From Paramecium pentaurelia (taxonomy: Eukaryota; Ciliophora; Oligohymenophorea; Peniculida; Parameciidae), in assembly GCA_905183005.1 (NCBI GenBank), contig CAJJDO010000027.1:616777-680776 (forward strand): a DNA stretch of 64,000 nucleotides, read 5' to 3'. Position 1 is the first letter of the stretch. Each line of letters begins with the position of its first letter. Shown here piece after piece: positions 1 to 12,435 of the stretch. The translations under genes were made by a program, and so were the position numbers. A model generated the notes under the pieces. That model was not told the origin of the DNA and did not search any database. It worked only from the letters and a program-made list of their open reading frames with translations.

Positions 1-162
1 GAATTATTAATAATGACTGGTACTTAGAGTTTATACATCAACAAGGGCTAAAGGAGCTGCACATTTTAGTAATTCTAGATAAGTGAGAGTTTTGGAATCA
101 TCAATCAACAAAGAAAATTTTGGTTGTGCATTTTTCACTCCCAAAGTTTACAATTCAATCAT
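1..162 (-). CDS. 3'-truncated minus-strand ORF of unknown function, cut by the window edge
   Basis: Read on the minus strand from an ATG at 162, the frame stays open to the left edge, about 54 codons with TAA/TAG as Gln. It begins MIELQTLGVKN and contains a hydrophobic-rich stretch (LLKCAAPLALVDV). Only 17 bp separate this ATG from the TGA of the upstream coiled-coil gene. It may therefore be a separate, very close gene, or a 3' exon of that gene whose junction I could not solve: a GT...AG segment of 30 nt exists there but joining across it creates a TGA. No family was recognised. The composition is more balanced than in the surrounding AT-rich DNA, which favours real coding sequence. Confidence 0.35.
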
Positions 163-179
163 CTTAATAAATTAATTAA

Positions 180-2458
180 TCAATTATTAAACATTTTGTG
201 CATCATACCATATTTTATTAATTCTCTTTCAGCTCTTGTGTATCCAAATAATGCAGCCAATACTTATAGTGCTTCGATATTAAATCTTATATATTTAATA
301 ATTATTACCTTGCTAAATAATTCTTATAATCAATTTCTTTAACTAACCTTTACAATTCTGTTTCCTCAAATTTTCTAAATAAACCCTCCTTAACTTCTAT
401 ATCTTTTTATATTTATTGATATTCCTTTATTAATTTATCCTTCTCAAAGTTATTTATTTCAGTGAACACTATTGATTATTCTTAATTTGCTTCAGATTTA
501 AACATCTTGGCTATTCTTCTTTAAGCTTCATTATAAATTATATCATTTAATGTTTCTTTACTTTAAAATATATGAGTAAGAGTTGATTAGATCAATTTAT
601 TTTCTGTATCACTTAATCCTTATATCAATAGAGATACTTAAGATTCTTTCTATTATCTAATCTATTCTATATGTTATTTCTTAATGTCTAATGAATCTAT
701 TTAAGAAAAATGATTTTTAGATAATAGAGACACTATGGAATTGTTTCCTGTATCAATTGAAGAATCTCTATAATTACTGAACAATTAATGAGCCTTTTTA
801 AACAAATCATTCAATTCAATTGTCTTTCTTGTTTTTGTAATTAAAAAATCTCGTGCTTTACTATCTAAATATGGTGGAAAACTTGCTTCTGCTATTTTCT
901 CACCTGAATCCCAAACAGCTTTAATTATCCAAGATAAACCCTATGATCTACAATCTAAACCAATTTTAAGTAATTCTAATAAAAATCCTTAAATTGATTT
1001 TAATAATGTTTTATTATTTTTATTCAATTTTGAATTCTCTTATTCTAATTTTTCAATTTAAATTGCATTCAATTTCATTTATTATTAAAATTTGTTATAA
1101 TTATCTCTCATTTAATCTATTTAACTTTCCAATTCATTTTATTTAACTGCAATTACCATATAATTGTCAACTTAACTAGCATTATTTTTAATATTAGGTG
1201 AATTTGATGACTATTAAGGTTTCTTATTTATTCCTTTCAATTCTTCTTATCTTTCTTTGATCTAAAATTAAACCAAATATTTACGAAATCCTATATGGCT
1301 CTTAATTTTTTATGAATTTCATGATTCTCCATTCTTAAAGTTTCAAGATCTTTCTCATTTTTTTTTACAGTATTTTTTTATCTTTCCAATCTAGAATTAA
1401 TTGATAATAAAATTTAGTTCGTTTATTTTTCATAAAATAATGCTCGATCACTTGCATTCTAAAATTCAGTTAATTGCATTTTAATTAATGTATGTAAACT
1501 ATTCTTTAAACCTTCTACAGTATAATCAAATATTAGAGTCCCATCATGTTTTTCCTCTCCTTATTATTTGGCTCTAGCTAATTCAATCTATGCTAATTCT
1601 TGTTATGTTAAAGTTGAACCCTATTACATATACTTATCCAACTATTTAGTAAGAGAATGATCTTAATGAAGCATTTCTATTTTCTTGATAGCTGATATCT
1701 TTTACAAGGATCCCATCAATTTCTATTTGAATACACTTTATTCTCCTTCCGACTTTGAAGACTCAACAATTAACTTAGGAAAGGCTGGAATTCCTTATAT
1801 TGCTTTAGATCTATCATTCAATCCACCTCTTCTCAATAATTATAATGATTATGACTTTTCTTAGAATTATATTTTAGCAAGTCCTAATAAATTATATATT
1901 ATTTATACTTTCTTTCTCCTATTCCTATTTCAATTTCTCTTATTCTTCTTTCCATCTTCTTTTTATTCCTTTGTACCAAGTATCCAAATTTGCTACTAAT
2001 TAATCATCACTTTCAGCTTTATATTATTAATTTGCCTTAAATTACTCCTCTTGATGTAATTTCTTACGAACTGTTTTTGTATTGTTATCAGGATCTTCTT
2101 CAAGTTTCTCATAACTTTAATATAAATATAATATATACATTTCTTATAATAATAATTTGGCACCAGGTTCATTTGACAAACGAGATCTTAATTTATTTTC
2201 TAAATCAGTTCTCCTAACTCTCTAATGCAATTTAACTGGTTTCTTTGTTGAATCCTTAAGAGAAGTAATCATTTCATCTTAATCAGGCATAACTATATCA
2301 TAAAACTGTATTGTGTTCATTTCATCATTCAGAATTTTTTTACGCATATCTTGCATTACTAGACTTTCAATTTCTAGATGATTAGTAGGTCTATGTCTAG
2401 TCCTAATTATTTCAGGAGCAGATTAAAGGTCATTCCTTTTTATTTTTTTTTTATGCAT
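180..2458 (-). CDS. Large coiled-coil protein, unknown function
   Basis: About 735 residues after removing three introns of 25, 23 and 23 nt; the spliced length is a multiple of three. The start is the ATG at 2458 (MHKKKIKRND), the first Met after the AT-rich upstream region. The N-terminal third is basic and charged. From about residue 250 the sequence is rich in Gln, Lys and Glu, with heptad-like stretches such as RLERQKNTVKKNEKDLETLR, typical of a long coiled coil. A less charged, apparently globular segment follows (GLDCRSQGLSWIIKAVW). The C-terminus reads ALFGYTRAERELIKYG before the TGA. The make-up resembles cytoskeletal, basal-body or Golgi-type coiled-coil proteins, but no named family was recognised. 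Use of TAA and TAG codons throughout is direct evidence for genetic code 6. Confidence 0.7.
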
Positions 2459-2770
2459 TTATTTATGAGAATTAAATTACTTATACAATTTTTATTATTA
2501 TACCCTAATTGAATATTTTATTTACTAAATATATAATTAGCATAGACTATTTAGTTTTAAGAAATATCAATTATTGATTACAAACATTTATTAAAATAAA
2601 TTTATTAAGTGTTCCTTTTAATACTAATATTTCTGTTTATAATTTTTATTTATAAATATTTATATGATTAATCTTTAGATAGTACTTTCTTATTAAATTC
2701 AAATATACTCATATATATATAATTGATTATTCATGATTATGATCCACTAAATCTCAATAGTTCTTATTTC
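2459..2770. other. AT-rich intergenic stretch
   Basis: The stretch is strongly AT-rich and has frequent TGA in all frames. No gene or RNA was seen. It separates two minus-strand genes. Confidence 0.5.
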
Positions 2771-3330
2771 TCAATAGATTTTTATTAGTATTTTTATGTA
2801 TTCCAGTCCTTCAAACTAAATATTTTCATGAAAGCTTTTCCTAATTTTCTATCCACTTATTAACATTATGTTCAAAGATTTTAACTTTTTGTTAAATCTT
2901 TGTAGAAGGATCCTAATAATTTCTGTCTTTATGGTTTCAAGTAATCCCTATATATTCCCTCTATAATTAATAAATTAAACTGAAGGGAGATGTGTGTACC
3001 ATAGTGGATAAACTGATTTAAGATCAGCAATCTGTAATGATGGCAAAGAAAAATGAAAATCTTTTTTTTGTAAAAAATCCTGCAACATCTCTGTAATTCT
3101 ACTGTTCATATACTTTTAATAACCTTCATAATCATATAAAATCTTCAAAAACAAAATATATATAAAAAGTAAATCTAGTAAACTGTAAGAGCCATGATTA
3201 TTGAAAAAATAGCAACATTATATCTACACTTTACAGTATTACTTATCTTGATGTTATCTAGATGTTTTAATTTAATTACTCTTATTCTTATAAATACAAT
3301 TGAAATTCTAAATTCCATAAAAATTGACAT
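2771..3330 (-). CDS. Possible small membrane protein, unknown
   Basis: A minus-strand frame from an ATG at 3330 (MSIFMEFRISIVF) to a TGA at 2771 gives about 176 residues if one 29-nt GT...AG intron is removed; the length is then a multiple of three. That intron is not the usual GTA...TAG form, which weakens the model. The N-terminal part contains a hydrophobic segment (VAIFSIIMALTVYQIYFLYI). The middle has a base composition richer in G and C than the surroundings (LPSLQIADLKSVYPLWYTHL), which looks like real protein. No family was recognised. A single-exon reading from the internal Met of the same frame (MNSRITEMLQDF) is an alternative. Confidence 0.35.
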
Positions 3331-3685
3331 TGAGCATTGAAAGATTTAGTTCTCTTAGATTAAAACATTTTATTAAATATTTTATAATAATAATTTATTT
3401 TTTATAAATTCTCATTATAGAATTAATTTTCAATAATTGAATTAAGTCATATAAATTTTCTCATATTTTCTGTTCAAATTATAAGTTTGCATTAATTGTT
3501 AATGGTTTTATTTCTTAAATTAATTCTTTTTTAGAATTATTTTATTTTAGATAAATGTTAATCTCTTTTTATTATTGAATTTAGATGATATATTCTATAT
3601 TCTGTTTATAAATCAATTAAAATAATAATTAAGAAATTCTTTAGATTATTTGTAATTTGTATGAATACATATAAAATATAATAAT
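3331..3685. other. AT-rich intergenic stretch
   Basis: I saw no reading frame or RNA that could be supported in this 355-bp stretch. Confidence 0.5.
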
Positions 3686-4254
3686 TCATTTAGTTTTAGG
3701 TGAGTATCCAGCAGGACTTCTAACTCCTGTTAAATTTGGCTCATAATAACTATTTGATTCTTGTTTATCAAAAGAGATATCTTTAGCTTGATAACTTTCC
3801 ATTTCAATTGATTCCAATTTTAGTAAAATTTTATCCTTTAACATTGCCATCTTGCTTATTTAGGCATCTTAAGGTAGCTTCTATATTATAAGTATAAGTT
3901 TATTGAGTTTTGTTAATGAGTAATTTTTTATTTGATTTATTTTCTAAAAATAAGTTCAGACAAACTTACATCAGTGATATCCTGAGTTTCTTTATACAAT
4001 TTTCGATTACGATCCATTTAGAATCTGATTTCATTTAATATTCTCTACTGATCTGTTTGTATTTAGATTAGCTACTTTCTCATTTTATCATGTTCATTTA
4101 AATAAGATTCTGATTAGAATTCTTTAGTTAGAGTCTCCATACTCTATTTTATGTCTTCTTAATTACGACGTTTAATTTTAAGTAAGTTATTTCTATGATT
4201 AATGAATTCATTTATACTTAACTCCTTTTCTGAAAAATGAATGTTGAAATTCAT
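3686..4254 (-). CDS. Small coiled-coil protein, unknown function
   Basis: About 180 residues with one 26-nt GTA...TAG intron. The start is the ATG at 4254 (MNFNIHFSEKELSINEF). The protein is highly charged, with an amphipathic, Gln/Lys/Glu-rich central region (EHDKMRKQLIQIQTDQQ) compatible with a coiled coil. The C-terminus is Pro/Ser/Tyr-containing (NLTGVRSPAGYSPKTK). No signal peptide or membrane segment is visible. The frame stays open only with TAA/TAG as Gln and the spliced length is a multiple of three. No family was recognised. Proteins of this type in ciliates are often cytoskeletal or ciliary, but nothing in the sequence proves that here. Confidence 0.6.
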
Positions 4255-4339
4255 TCTTCCCTTAATTATTTTTCAATTTCTTAAACCCATACATATTGAG
4301 TTGTCTATAATATATATATCTCAATATTTACCTTAAGAA

Positions 4340-4703
4340 ACTTTAGAAATTACGATGCTTAAAGTATTAAGGCAGAATCTAATCTGTCAATGACGCAGGA
4401 TCTTGGATCTAAAATGTCGTTCCCTCCTTATTCCAACATATTGCTGTTTATTCAGACTCAAAAATAGAGGTTTATAAAATTACTTCTAAAATCTCATACA
4501 ATTTCATTAGAAAGGATGGAACTTATTTTATGTCTTCCATGATTTAATAATTTTTTTAGAATTATTATCATTCCAATATTCAAGTTTAGTTTACATCAAT
4601 CACATAATTAAAAATCAAGAATCTTTTATAGGTTTTATCAAAACTTGTATCTAATTATTCAAATTTAAAGGCCACACAAGATTAGATTATATTAAAAACT
4701 TGA
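4340..4703 (+). other. Coding-like stretch, possible small gene with unresolved start
   Basis: One plus-strand frame ending in the TGA at 4701-4703 is free of TGA for well over 120 codons. It includes a stretch with unusually protein-like composition (NVVPSLFQHIAVYSDSKIEV, then ISYNFIRKDGTYFMSSM). No ATG lies near the 5' end of that frame. A second frame over the same bases starts at an ATG (MTQDLGSKMSFPPYSN) and stops near 4548. A small gene with an unresolved 5' intron is likely, but I cannot decide the frame, and long TGA-free runs also occur by chance in AT-rich DNA. Confidence 0.25.
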
Positions 4704-5028
4704 ATATATTTCTATTAATGAATTTAATCATTAAATCAAAATTCAATTTATTTATTAATTAATATTAAATTTTGTCAGTTTTCATTTTTTTCTTAAATTT
4801 TAAAAGGCTTTAACTTTGTTATCAATTGACAAATTATTATATTAGAACATATAATTTATATAATGTAATTTTAAAATTAAAAATTCTAAATGATACTTTA
4901 GAATATTATAAAAAATTAACTTAAACGCATAACAAAAATTCATTTCTAATACATGATATTTAAAACAATAATAATATATTATATAATATAGATAATTACT
5001 AATAACAAATTTAATTATTTTATAATAA

Positions 5029-5996
5029 ATGTTACCAGAGTTTTCCATTTAAGCTGTTAAATTGTAATCTAATACTAGACAACCTAAACCAGTTAAGGTA
5101 ATTTATTAAATCAATTTAATAGTATGTACCCCCAAAACCAAAGAGTCCTGCATCAAAAAGAAGCTGTATTTTAAAGTTAAAATATTTAGCATCTTAGCAA
5201 AAACCTATTACTAAAGCCAAAACATCAACAGATAGACTTACTAGAAAAGGTTCAGAGGATTTCTAAGATACCTAATAATAGCAGGTTGTCACCATAGAAG
5301 CTCCATAATAAAAAATTATTATGAATATGGATGAAAGATATCAATATTATGAGAATGAAGCTAAAAAGAGATAAAATGTGATAGATGTTTGTGATGGAGT
5401 ACAATTTTATAAACCAGTAAAACCTGATGAAATGCCTAAGCCTCCTAAACCAAAAAAATAAACATCTAAAATTGATAATGCTAAATAAGTTTTACGGACT
5501 GAGAAATCAGAAAAATAATCAGTTTCATCCGATTTACAACATTCTCTAAATTAATCGAAATCTCTTTATAATCAAACAACTTCAAGAGAGTAGCAATAAT
5601 CTACCTCTACATTAGTGGAAGAATTTTAAACACAATAAATAGTTGTGGATCCCAATTTTTTAGTTTAAGGAGAAGTAGATGGTTATTAAATTGATGAAAG
5701 TTAATCATAAATGTTTGGATTTGGATTGACTGATTATATTAAGAATAATGTAAGGATGTTAATTAAATAAATAGAACCATAAAAAAGAACTTGGTGAAAA
5801 AGATGTTACAAATGAAGTTAAACCTTAATAAGAATCTGTCTATACATATTATGATTACTATCCTCCTAATGCAAATGGAGAAATTCCAAAACCATTATTG
5901 GAGAGTGTTAATTATATGAATTACCTAAAAGAGTAATAAGCCTTATAAGCTCAACAGACTTAGGAAATATAATAATAATAAACCAAAAATAAATGA
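5029..5996 (+). CDS. Low-complexity Pro/Lys/Gln-rich protein, unknown function
   Basis: About 305 residues with two 25-nt introns (the first at 5098-5122). The start is the ATG at 5029 (MLPEFSIQAVKLQ). The protein is hydrophilic and looks largely disordered: Pro/Lys runs (YVPPKPKSPASKR, MPKPPKPKKQTSK), many Gln codons written as TAA/TAG, and a Gln-rich C-terminus. Two short motif-like stretches stand out, VCDGVQFYKPVKPDE and YTYYDYYPPNANGE. No membrane segment or catalytic motif is visible. The spliced frame is a multiple of three and ends at TGA 5994-5996. No family was recognised. Confidence 0.65.
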
Positions 5997-6084
5997 ATAT
6001 AATTTTAACTATTTAATTTTCTATACTTTTTTTTAAAGTAATTAAATCTTTATATATATTAAACATTTACAAAATAATTATTTA

Positions 6085-7554
6085 TCAACATTCTTCCATT
6101 GACTCTGAATCTGCTATTATTTTAGTTAGAGGTTCGAGAAATTAAGAAGCTAATTTTTCGACAGATGGATGTTTGAATACTTCTAATATTAATGTTGTCA
6201 TATATTAATTTTCAGTTTCTAAATGTTTCACCTTATATATTATTATTCTATAATTTTACTTTTTTTTATAATTTATTAAATTCATCCTATAAAGGTCCTA
6301 TTTTCTCTAAAGCTTCTCTCTTCTTTTTTTATGATTCTTTTGCTGATGTTCTATTTCTTCTTATACTAATTAGATTTATGTGATATAATACCATTAACAC
6401 TTTTTGCAATTACATTCTTCTTCACCATTATAAACACATTTGCTTTTAAGTTTTTCAATCATTTTTAAATAATAATTTGAACTATTTTGAACTTTAATTT
6501 CAGGTAATCCATTTTATATTATATGGTCTAAATATTAACTTTCTAATTGCAATAACATAGGTAATATAAATAGAATCTAACAATTCATTTATTTATGAAT
6601 TTTAATTGTATTTGAACTAAATTAAAGTAAATCTAAATCTGGTGTATCTTCAAAAAATACTTAAATTGCTTTTTTTAAGAAATCTTAAGTTGTAGCTTTA
6701 AAACTACCCATAATAAGTAAATACTAAGTAGTTATTTAATAAAATACTTCTTAAAATATTTAATCATTATGTAATTTAGCTGTCTATTTAACACTTTATG
6801 CAACAAAATCCATTATTAAATTACTTTTAGTGAAAAAATTATTCAATAATTATGTATATCTATTAAACTACAATAAAAATTAATCTTTGATTATCTTTTA
6901 TTACTATTGACTTAGTAATTTAAATGTGAATGCTGTCCAAATATCATCTTGTTATTTTTTTATCATTTGATGTATTTGAGTAAATCCAATCTGCTGACTT
7001 ACTGCTTAACCTTATGATATTTAATAACAATATAGTGCATTGAAAAAAATATCACAAAAATCATCTCTAAAGAGCAAGAAATTTGCAAGATATTTTGTAC
7101 CTTTTATAATAATAATCTAGAACTTTGATCATAAATAATGACTTCGGATCGGAACAAAAGTGCTACTGTTTAGAATAGTGAACAACTCATTGATATCTTT
7201 AATGGATTTGTTTTATATAATGACACTAAGTCTTTTATGATTTCTTTATCTGCTTAACAATTCTCCAATCCATATATAATGAGGTTGCTCATGATTATCA
7301 TAAAATATGGTAATTGAACTTCTAAGACATTTTTTAAATTGATAGTCTGTTTCTGAAGAATGATTTTCTAAAAGTAAGACGTGACTTAATTTTAAACCTC
7401 AATTAAAGTTGGAGGCTTGCTTTTTTTTGATTATTTAAAAATATTACGAGACTTGTTAAATTGGCTAGTTTTAAGTTTAACATTGTTGAATTATCTATAA
7501 AAGTTACTGTTTTTGTAAATACTATATAGATATTGAATTCAAATACTTATACAT
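6085..7554 (-). CDS. Helical-repeat-like protein with a Cys cluster, unknown function
   Basis: About 471 residues using two introns: 26 nt ending TAG, and 28 nt ending AAG near the 5' end. The start ATG at 7554 (MYKYLNSISIQYLQKQQ) is inferred from intron phase and is the least certain point. The protein is made of successive amphipathic helices without charged low complexity (TKYLANFLLFRDDFCDIFF), which suggests a HEAT/ARM-like solenoid. Near the C-terminus is CVYNGEEECNCKKCQW, a Cys cluster that could bind metal, followed by a charged helix and the end FLEPLTKIIADSESMEEC. No named family was recognised. An alternative with a shorter N-terminus (MIKVLDYYYK) uses a different splice. Confidence 0.5.
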
Positions 7555-8286
7555 TTTATTTCTAACTATTCTCTTCTTATTTTACTTGTTAGGAAGATTC
7601 TTAATGGGATTGGTTAATCAAGGCTTACAAATATATTTTTTATAGAGGATTCATTAATAAATTAATAATCAAAACAATGTAGTCACTCTTCTTTGATCTT
7701 TGAGAAGTGCGTAATATAATTAAAGTAAATGAACATATTTGATTAAATATTAATACATTTGTGCATTATTTTTACGTATTATTTATAATATATATTAATA
7801 ATTCCTAAATTATTTTAGATTTCTTTTAATAATCGTATTAATAATTGATCATTATATTACCACTGTTTTTTCATTCAAAATGATTGCTTAAAATAATTTT
7901 AGGATTAAATAATTTCTAGATTAATAATCATAATAAAAGTAATTATTTTAACTAATTAATAAAGTCAAACTCTCAAGCAATCTAAATTTTATTTATTGAT
8001 TTTATAATTCATCAGACAATTTCCAAAAGATAATAATAATATAAAACTATTTTAATCATTTATTTACATACATCTATAATATCTAAATATAGGTTTAATC
8101 AACAATTTAAATCTTTTTTTCATCTTCTAAATTTTTCAATTTTATTTGATTATTAGGATAATAATTGGAGTTATTAGTTTGTTTAATATATTTTTATTAA
8201 AATTAAAAATAAAAAAAATAAAGAATTATAAAAAAACATTTGATATGTAAGATAATTTGTACAGAATTTAAAAATGTAATGCAATA
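7555..8286. other. AT-rich intergenic region
   Basis: About 730 bp lie between the start of the preceding minus-strand gene and the end of the ABC transporter. I saw no gene, RNA or repeat that could be supported. It presumably contains the promoter of the 6085-7554 gene and the ABC gene 3' end. Confidence 0.5.
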
Positions 8287-11200
8287 TCAATGACTTTACT
8301 CCTTTAAGGCTTCTTAATATATTCCATAGAATAAGGAATTTGTTTGGTTTAATAAATCTTTAGTGTATCCAAATTCTTTTACTTCTCCCTTATCTAGAAC
8401 TAGAATTCTTTTGATAATAGATTATATATATACTTATCACAATGAAGTATGGTATTGATTCTATGAGCAATTGTAATGACAGTGCAGTCAGAAAAAGCAT
8501 TTTAAATGGTATCTTGAATCTTATGTTCTGTATCAATATCTATATTGGCAGTAGCCTCATCTATTAAAACAATAGGACTTTTCTTAAGAACTGCTCTAGC
8601 TATACAAACTAATTATTTTTCTCCAGCACTTAAATTATCTCCATGATCATTTATGTTAGATTCTAATCCTTTTCTTGATTCAATTAATTCTGTCAAACAA
8701 CATTTATTTATAGCTTATAAGACTTCTTCATCAGTTCTTAGATTTAATGGATCAATATTATCTCTGATAGTACCACTAAATAATGTTGGATCTTGCATAA
8801 TCATTGTAATTGATTCTCTAAGTTGTCTTAATGAGATTGTAGAGATATCATGACCATCAATCAATAATTATCCATTCAATCCTTCTAAGATTCTTAAGAT
8901 AGTTAATGTAATGGTAGACTTTCCAGCTCCTGTTCTACTTACAATACCAATCTTTTCTCTTGGATTGATTACAATGCTCATATTTTTTAAAGCTAAAGGC
9001 AATCCTTCCCTATATTAAACTGAATAATTTTTATATTCTATTATTCCATTTTTTGGCCATTATGGTATATATTGATCTCTATAAGTTTAATTATTTTAAT
9101 ATCTCTTAACTGCAGCTTCATATCCTTTTTCTGGTTTTACTCTAATTATTAATTAATAAATATATATACTTAGTATAAGCAACACATCTTTCAAATGAAA
9201 TCAATCCATTTTCCACATGTCCTAAACATTAAACTGTTCCATTAATATTTTAATCCAAAGTAGATGCATATGTCATTAATAAACCAGCATATGCAGGATT
9301 TTTTGTACTATAAAACATACAAAATACAATAGCTGTAGTATTGACCATAAAACTTGATAAACCAAGAACTAATCCAAACCAAGCATTTGCAGCTATCTGT
9401 TCTAAGAATATCTTACGATTTAGATCTTAATTGTTTCCATGTTTATTCATAATTTAAGATTATCTCTAAAATGCTCTTATTGTTGTGATTCCCATAATTG
9501 ATTCAGAGAAATAACTCAAAATTGGACTTTTGCTAATTGCTTCTAGTCTAAAGAGTTCTCTACTAGCAGCCATATATATTCTCTATATTTTCCAACATAA
9601 GAAAAAGTAGATTACCATAGGAATGGCAACCCAAGGAGAACTTGTATAGATATTTAAGAAGGTATTAGCCAATAATAGAAATACTTAAACTAACATCCAA
9701 TTAAATGTCCATTATAATTCTGAATCTAAAACATTTTAATCTTTTGTTAATCTATTCATAATTCTACCTAATGGAACTCTTTCAAAGAATTGACATTATG
9801 GTGCATACATTAAACAACTAACCATTTTGTTATGCATATTATTAGCCTAATTACAACTCACTATAACTAATGCCCATGATCTAAGAAATGCCAAGATTCC
9901 ATAACTTAAAGAGAGTACAGAATATATTGTAAGATAGAAATAGTTATTGGTATCTACTCCATTAGCAAGATCTTCACTAGCTTATTGAGTCCAATGAGCC
10001 ATCCATAAAGATGAACCTACATAACATCCATCCCATAAAAGCATCATAAAAACCATGAATGAAGCAAATAATACACCTCCAGTCAATCGAATATAAGTAG
10101 CCAAGATTTCAAATGAAATTGAACCTTTATTTCTATCTTCTAATAACATAAGTTCATCAATTTCATCTTTATTTTAAGGTACTGTAGGTGTTTCTTTTTA
10201 AGATGATTATTTTTTCTCTAATTTTAATTCAGAAACAGGAAGTTATTCAACTTCATTTATTTATTCTTAAGATTCTTCATCATTTTTAACATCTTTGTAA
10301 AATTTCTAATAAACCTTTTTAAATTATTCACTTTATTTGATATCAGCAAAAGTACCTTATTCAGCAATGGTACCATTATCCATTAAATATACATAATCAG
10401 TATATTAACAATAATTGAGAGCATGAGTAACTAAAATTCTAGTTTTATCTTTTAAATAACCATTCAAACATTCATAAATAATAAATTTGCCAACATGTAC
10501 ATCTACAGCACTAATAGGATCATCTAATAAATAAATATCACAATTGCTATAAATAGCTCTAGCCAAAGAGACCCTAGCCTTTTATCCTCCTGATAAATTG
10601 ACTCCTTTTTCTCCAATCATAGTTTGATCACCTTTTACTAATATCTTGATATCTTCTTTGAGACATGAAAATTTAATGGCTTCATCATATTTAGTTTAAT
10701 CAAAAGGTAATCCAAATAGAATATTTTCTTTTACAGTTGCATTTTAGATCCAAGCTTTTTAACTAACATAAGCAAAAGAACCATTAATTTATATTCTTGG
10801 TTTATCTTCTTTATATATCATTTCACCCAACATAGCTTAAATTAATGAAGATTTTCCAGAACCAACATCCCCAACAATTGCAACAAATTATCCTTTTTCA
10901 ATTCTAAGATTGATATTCTTTAATATAGGATCTGATTCAATTTATGGTAATGGTTCTACCTTTTAACCTTTAGCAGTATGAGCCTTAGCTGGTTGTTAAG
11001 GTTATTCTTTATATTATGACCAGTAAAAGGTTCCTTAATCTATTTTAATAGCAACATCATCATCAATTTCTGTTCTCATGACTTAAGAGTTGATCTATGT
11101 TCTGGAATCATTGACAGTCAATCCTTTTTAATATTATAAATCTAATTGTGATTGACTAGAATTAGTGATGCAATCATTCATCAATTCTTTGGTCAATAAA

Positions 11201-12435
11201 AAACCTTATACTCTTTTGAATGAAATATTAGCTTCTATTAAAGCATTGAGTGCCATAGGTAAAAATAGAAGTGGACCTTAAAGACTCTAAAACAAACTGA
11301 TAATAGCAAATGTATTGGCTGGAGTAAGATTATTTCCAATAGCTACATATATTACAAATGTGGCATTTAATATTAACATAGGACTCAACCAAACTGATAA
11401 TATATTTAAACAAGATGCAAAGAATCTAGTTTTTAAAGTTTTGATTTCTTAATTTCTTAATTTAGTTAATTTTGATCTGAAATATTCTTCATAAGCATTA
11501 ACTTTGATAAATTTGATTTATTAAAAAATTTCATTTGCACAATTAGTTCTCTTATCTTTATCTTTCATCATCATAATTTGATATTCCATCATCTTCTTAC
11601 CTACAAATATATTAAAGATTGCAGTCAATAAGATAACTCCCAATCCTCCCAAGAATGCTACTCCTATAAATTTAAACATCATATAAATAGATATGGCTAT
11701 TTATAATGGCATTAACATAATTTATGACATATACCATCCAAACCATTATAACTTCATGGCATCTACTTACATATAATTTAAGACTTATCCACTTGTATGT
11801 TCTTTATTACTCTGATATGAAACATTCATACTTTTACCCAATAATGCCATAGATAGAATACCCATCCAATCATATCCAACTGTTCTCTTAAATATATATT
11901 ATATATTATTACTATCTAATAAAATGAATGTTGTTAACAAATCACTGATATTATTCTAACTCCTATTATACTAAAAATCAGAATTAATCCTTCTTAAGTC
12001 TCTTTATCCTCTTTCATCAAATATTAAATAGTCCATTTTATTAAGAGTGGATTAATTAATGATGTCCCAACATTAAATAACATTACTATGAATACGAAGA
12101 TACATTATCCCATGGACACACTAATCAATGACCAAATTAATCCATTCTTTTCATTTTTTCTCTTTTCAAATTACTTCATGAATCTATAATACAATTGTTC
12201 ACTTGTATCCTCAAATCTAAGATCCTCAATCATATCATTTTCTAAAGTAACTTTTGATGCAATCTAATTTAAAATTCAATTTTACTTCTATGGTACCATA
12301 AACCCATGCAAAGAACAATTATGATATCACCCCTGCCCTATTTCGTCTTGATTTCTTGACTAATCTTGTAGCATCTACTTCCCCTTCATTTAATAAAGGA
12401 GCTTTTAAACTTACACTAGATGAGACTTAATTCAT
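8287..12435 (-). CDS. ABCC/MRP-type full-length ABC transporter
   Basis: The gene encodes roughly 1,330-1,370 residues in the order TMD1-NBD1-TMD2-NBD2, with several tiny introns. The ATG at 12435 (MNQVSSSVSLKAPLLNEGE) is followed by a short cytosolic region and LFFAWVYG, so there is no TMD0. NBD1 has Walker A GDVGSGKSS, signature LSGGQKARVSLARAI and Walker B CDIYLLDDPISAVD. A charged linker of about 60 residues precedes TMD2 (GRIMNRLTKD loop). NBD2 has TGAGKST, signature LSAGEKQLVCIARAV, Walker B PIVLIDEATANID and H-loop TIAHRINTI. The family exports organic anions, conjugates or lipids using ATP; the substrate here is unknown. NBD2 Walker A reads SRTGAGKST, with Ser in place of the first Gly. 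Ends at TGA 8287-8289 just after EALKEQSH. Confidence 0.93.

Noticed and set aside
2985..3060. tRNA-Leu(UAA)-like patch: an A-box-like TACCATAGTGGA and a seven-base loop TTTAAGA closed by CTGA/TCAG.
   Set aside because: There is no T-arm (no GGTTCGA-like loop), no proper acceptor stem next to it and no variable arm. The same bases read well as codons of the minus-strand ORF 2771-3330.
6192..6383. Plus-strand hydrophobic ORF of 63 codons.
   Set aside because: It is antisense to the C-terminal coding part of the minus-strand gene 6085-7554. Phe/Leu-rich antisense frames are expected opposite Lys/Glu-rich helices.
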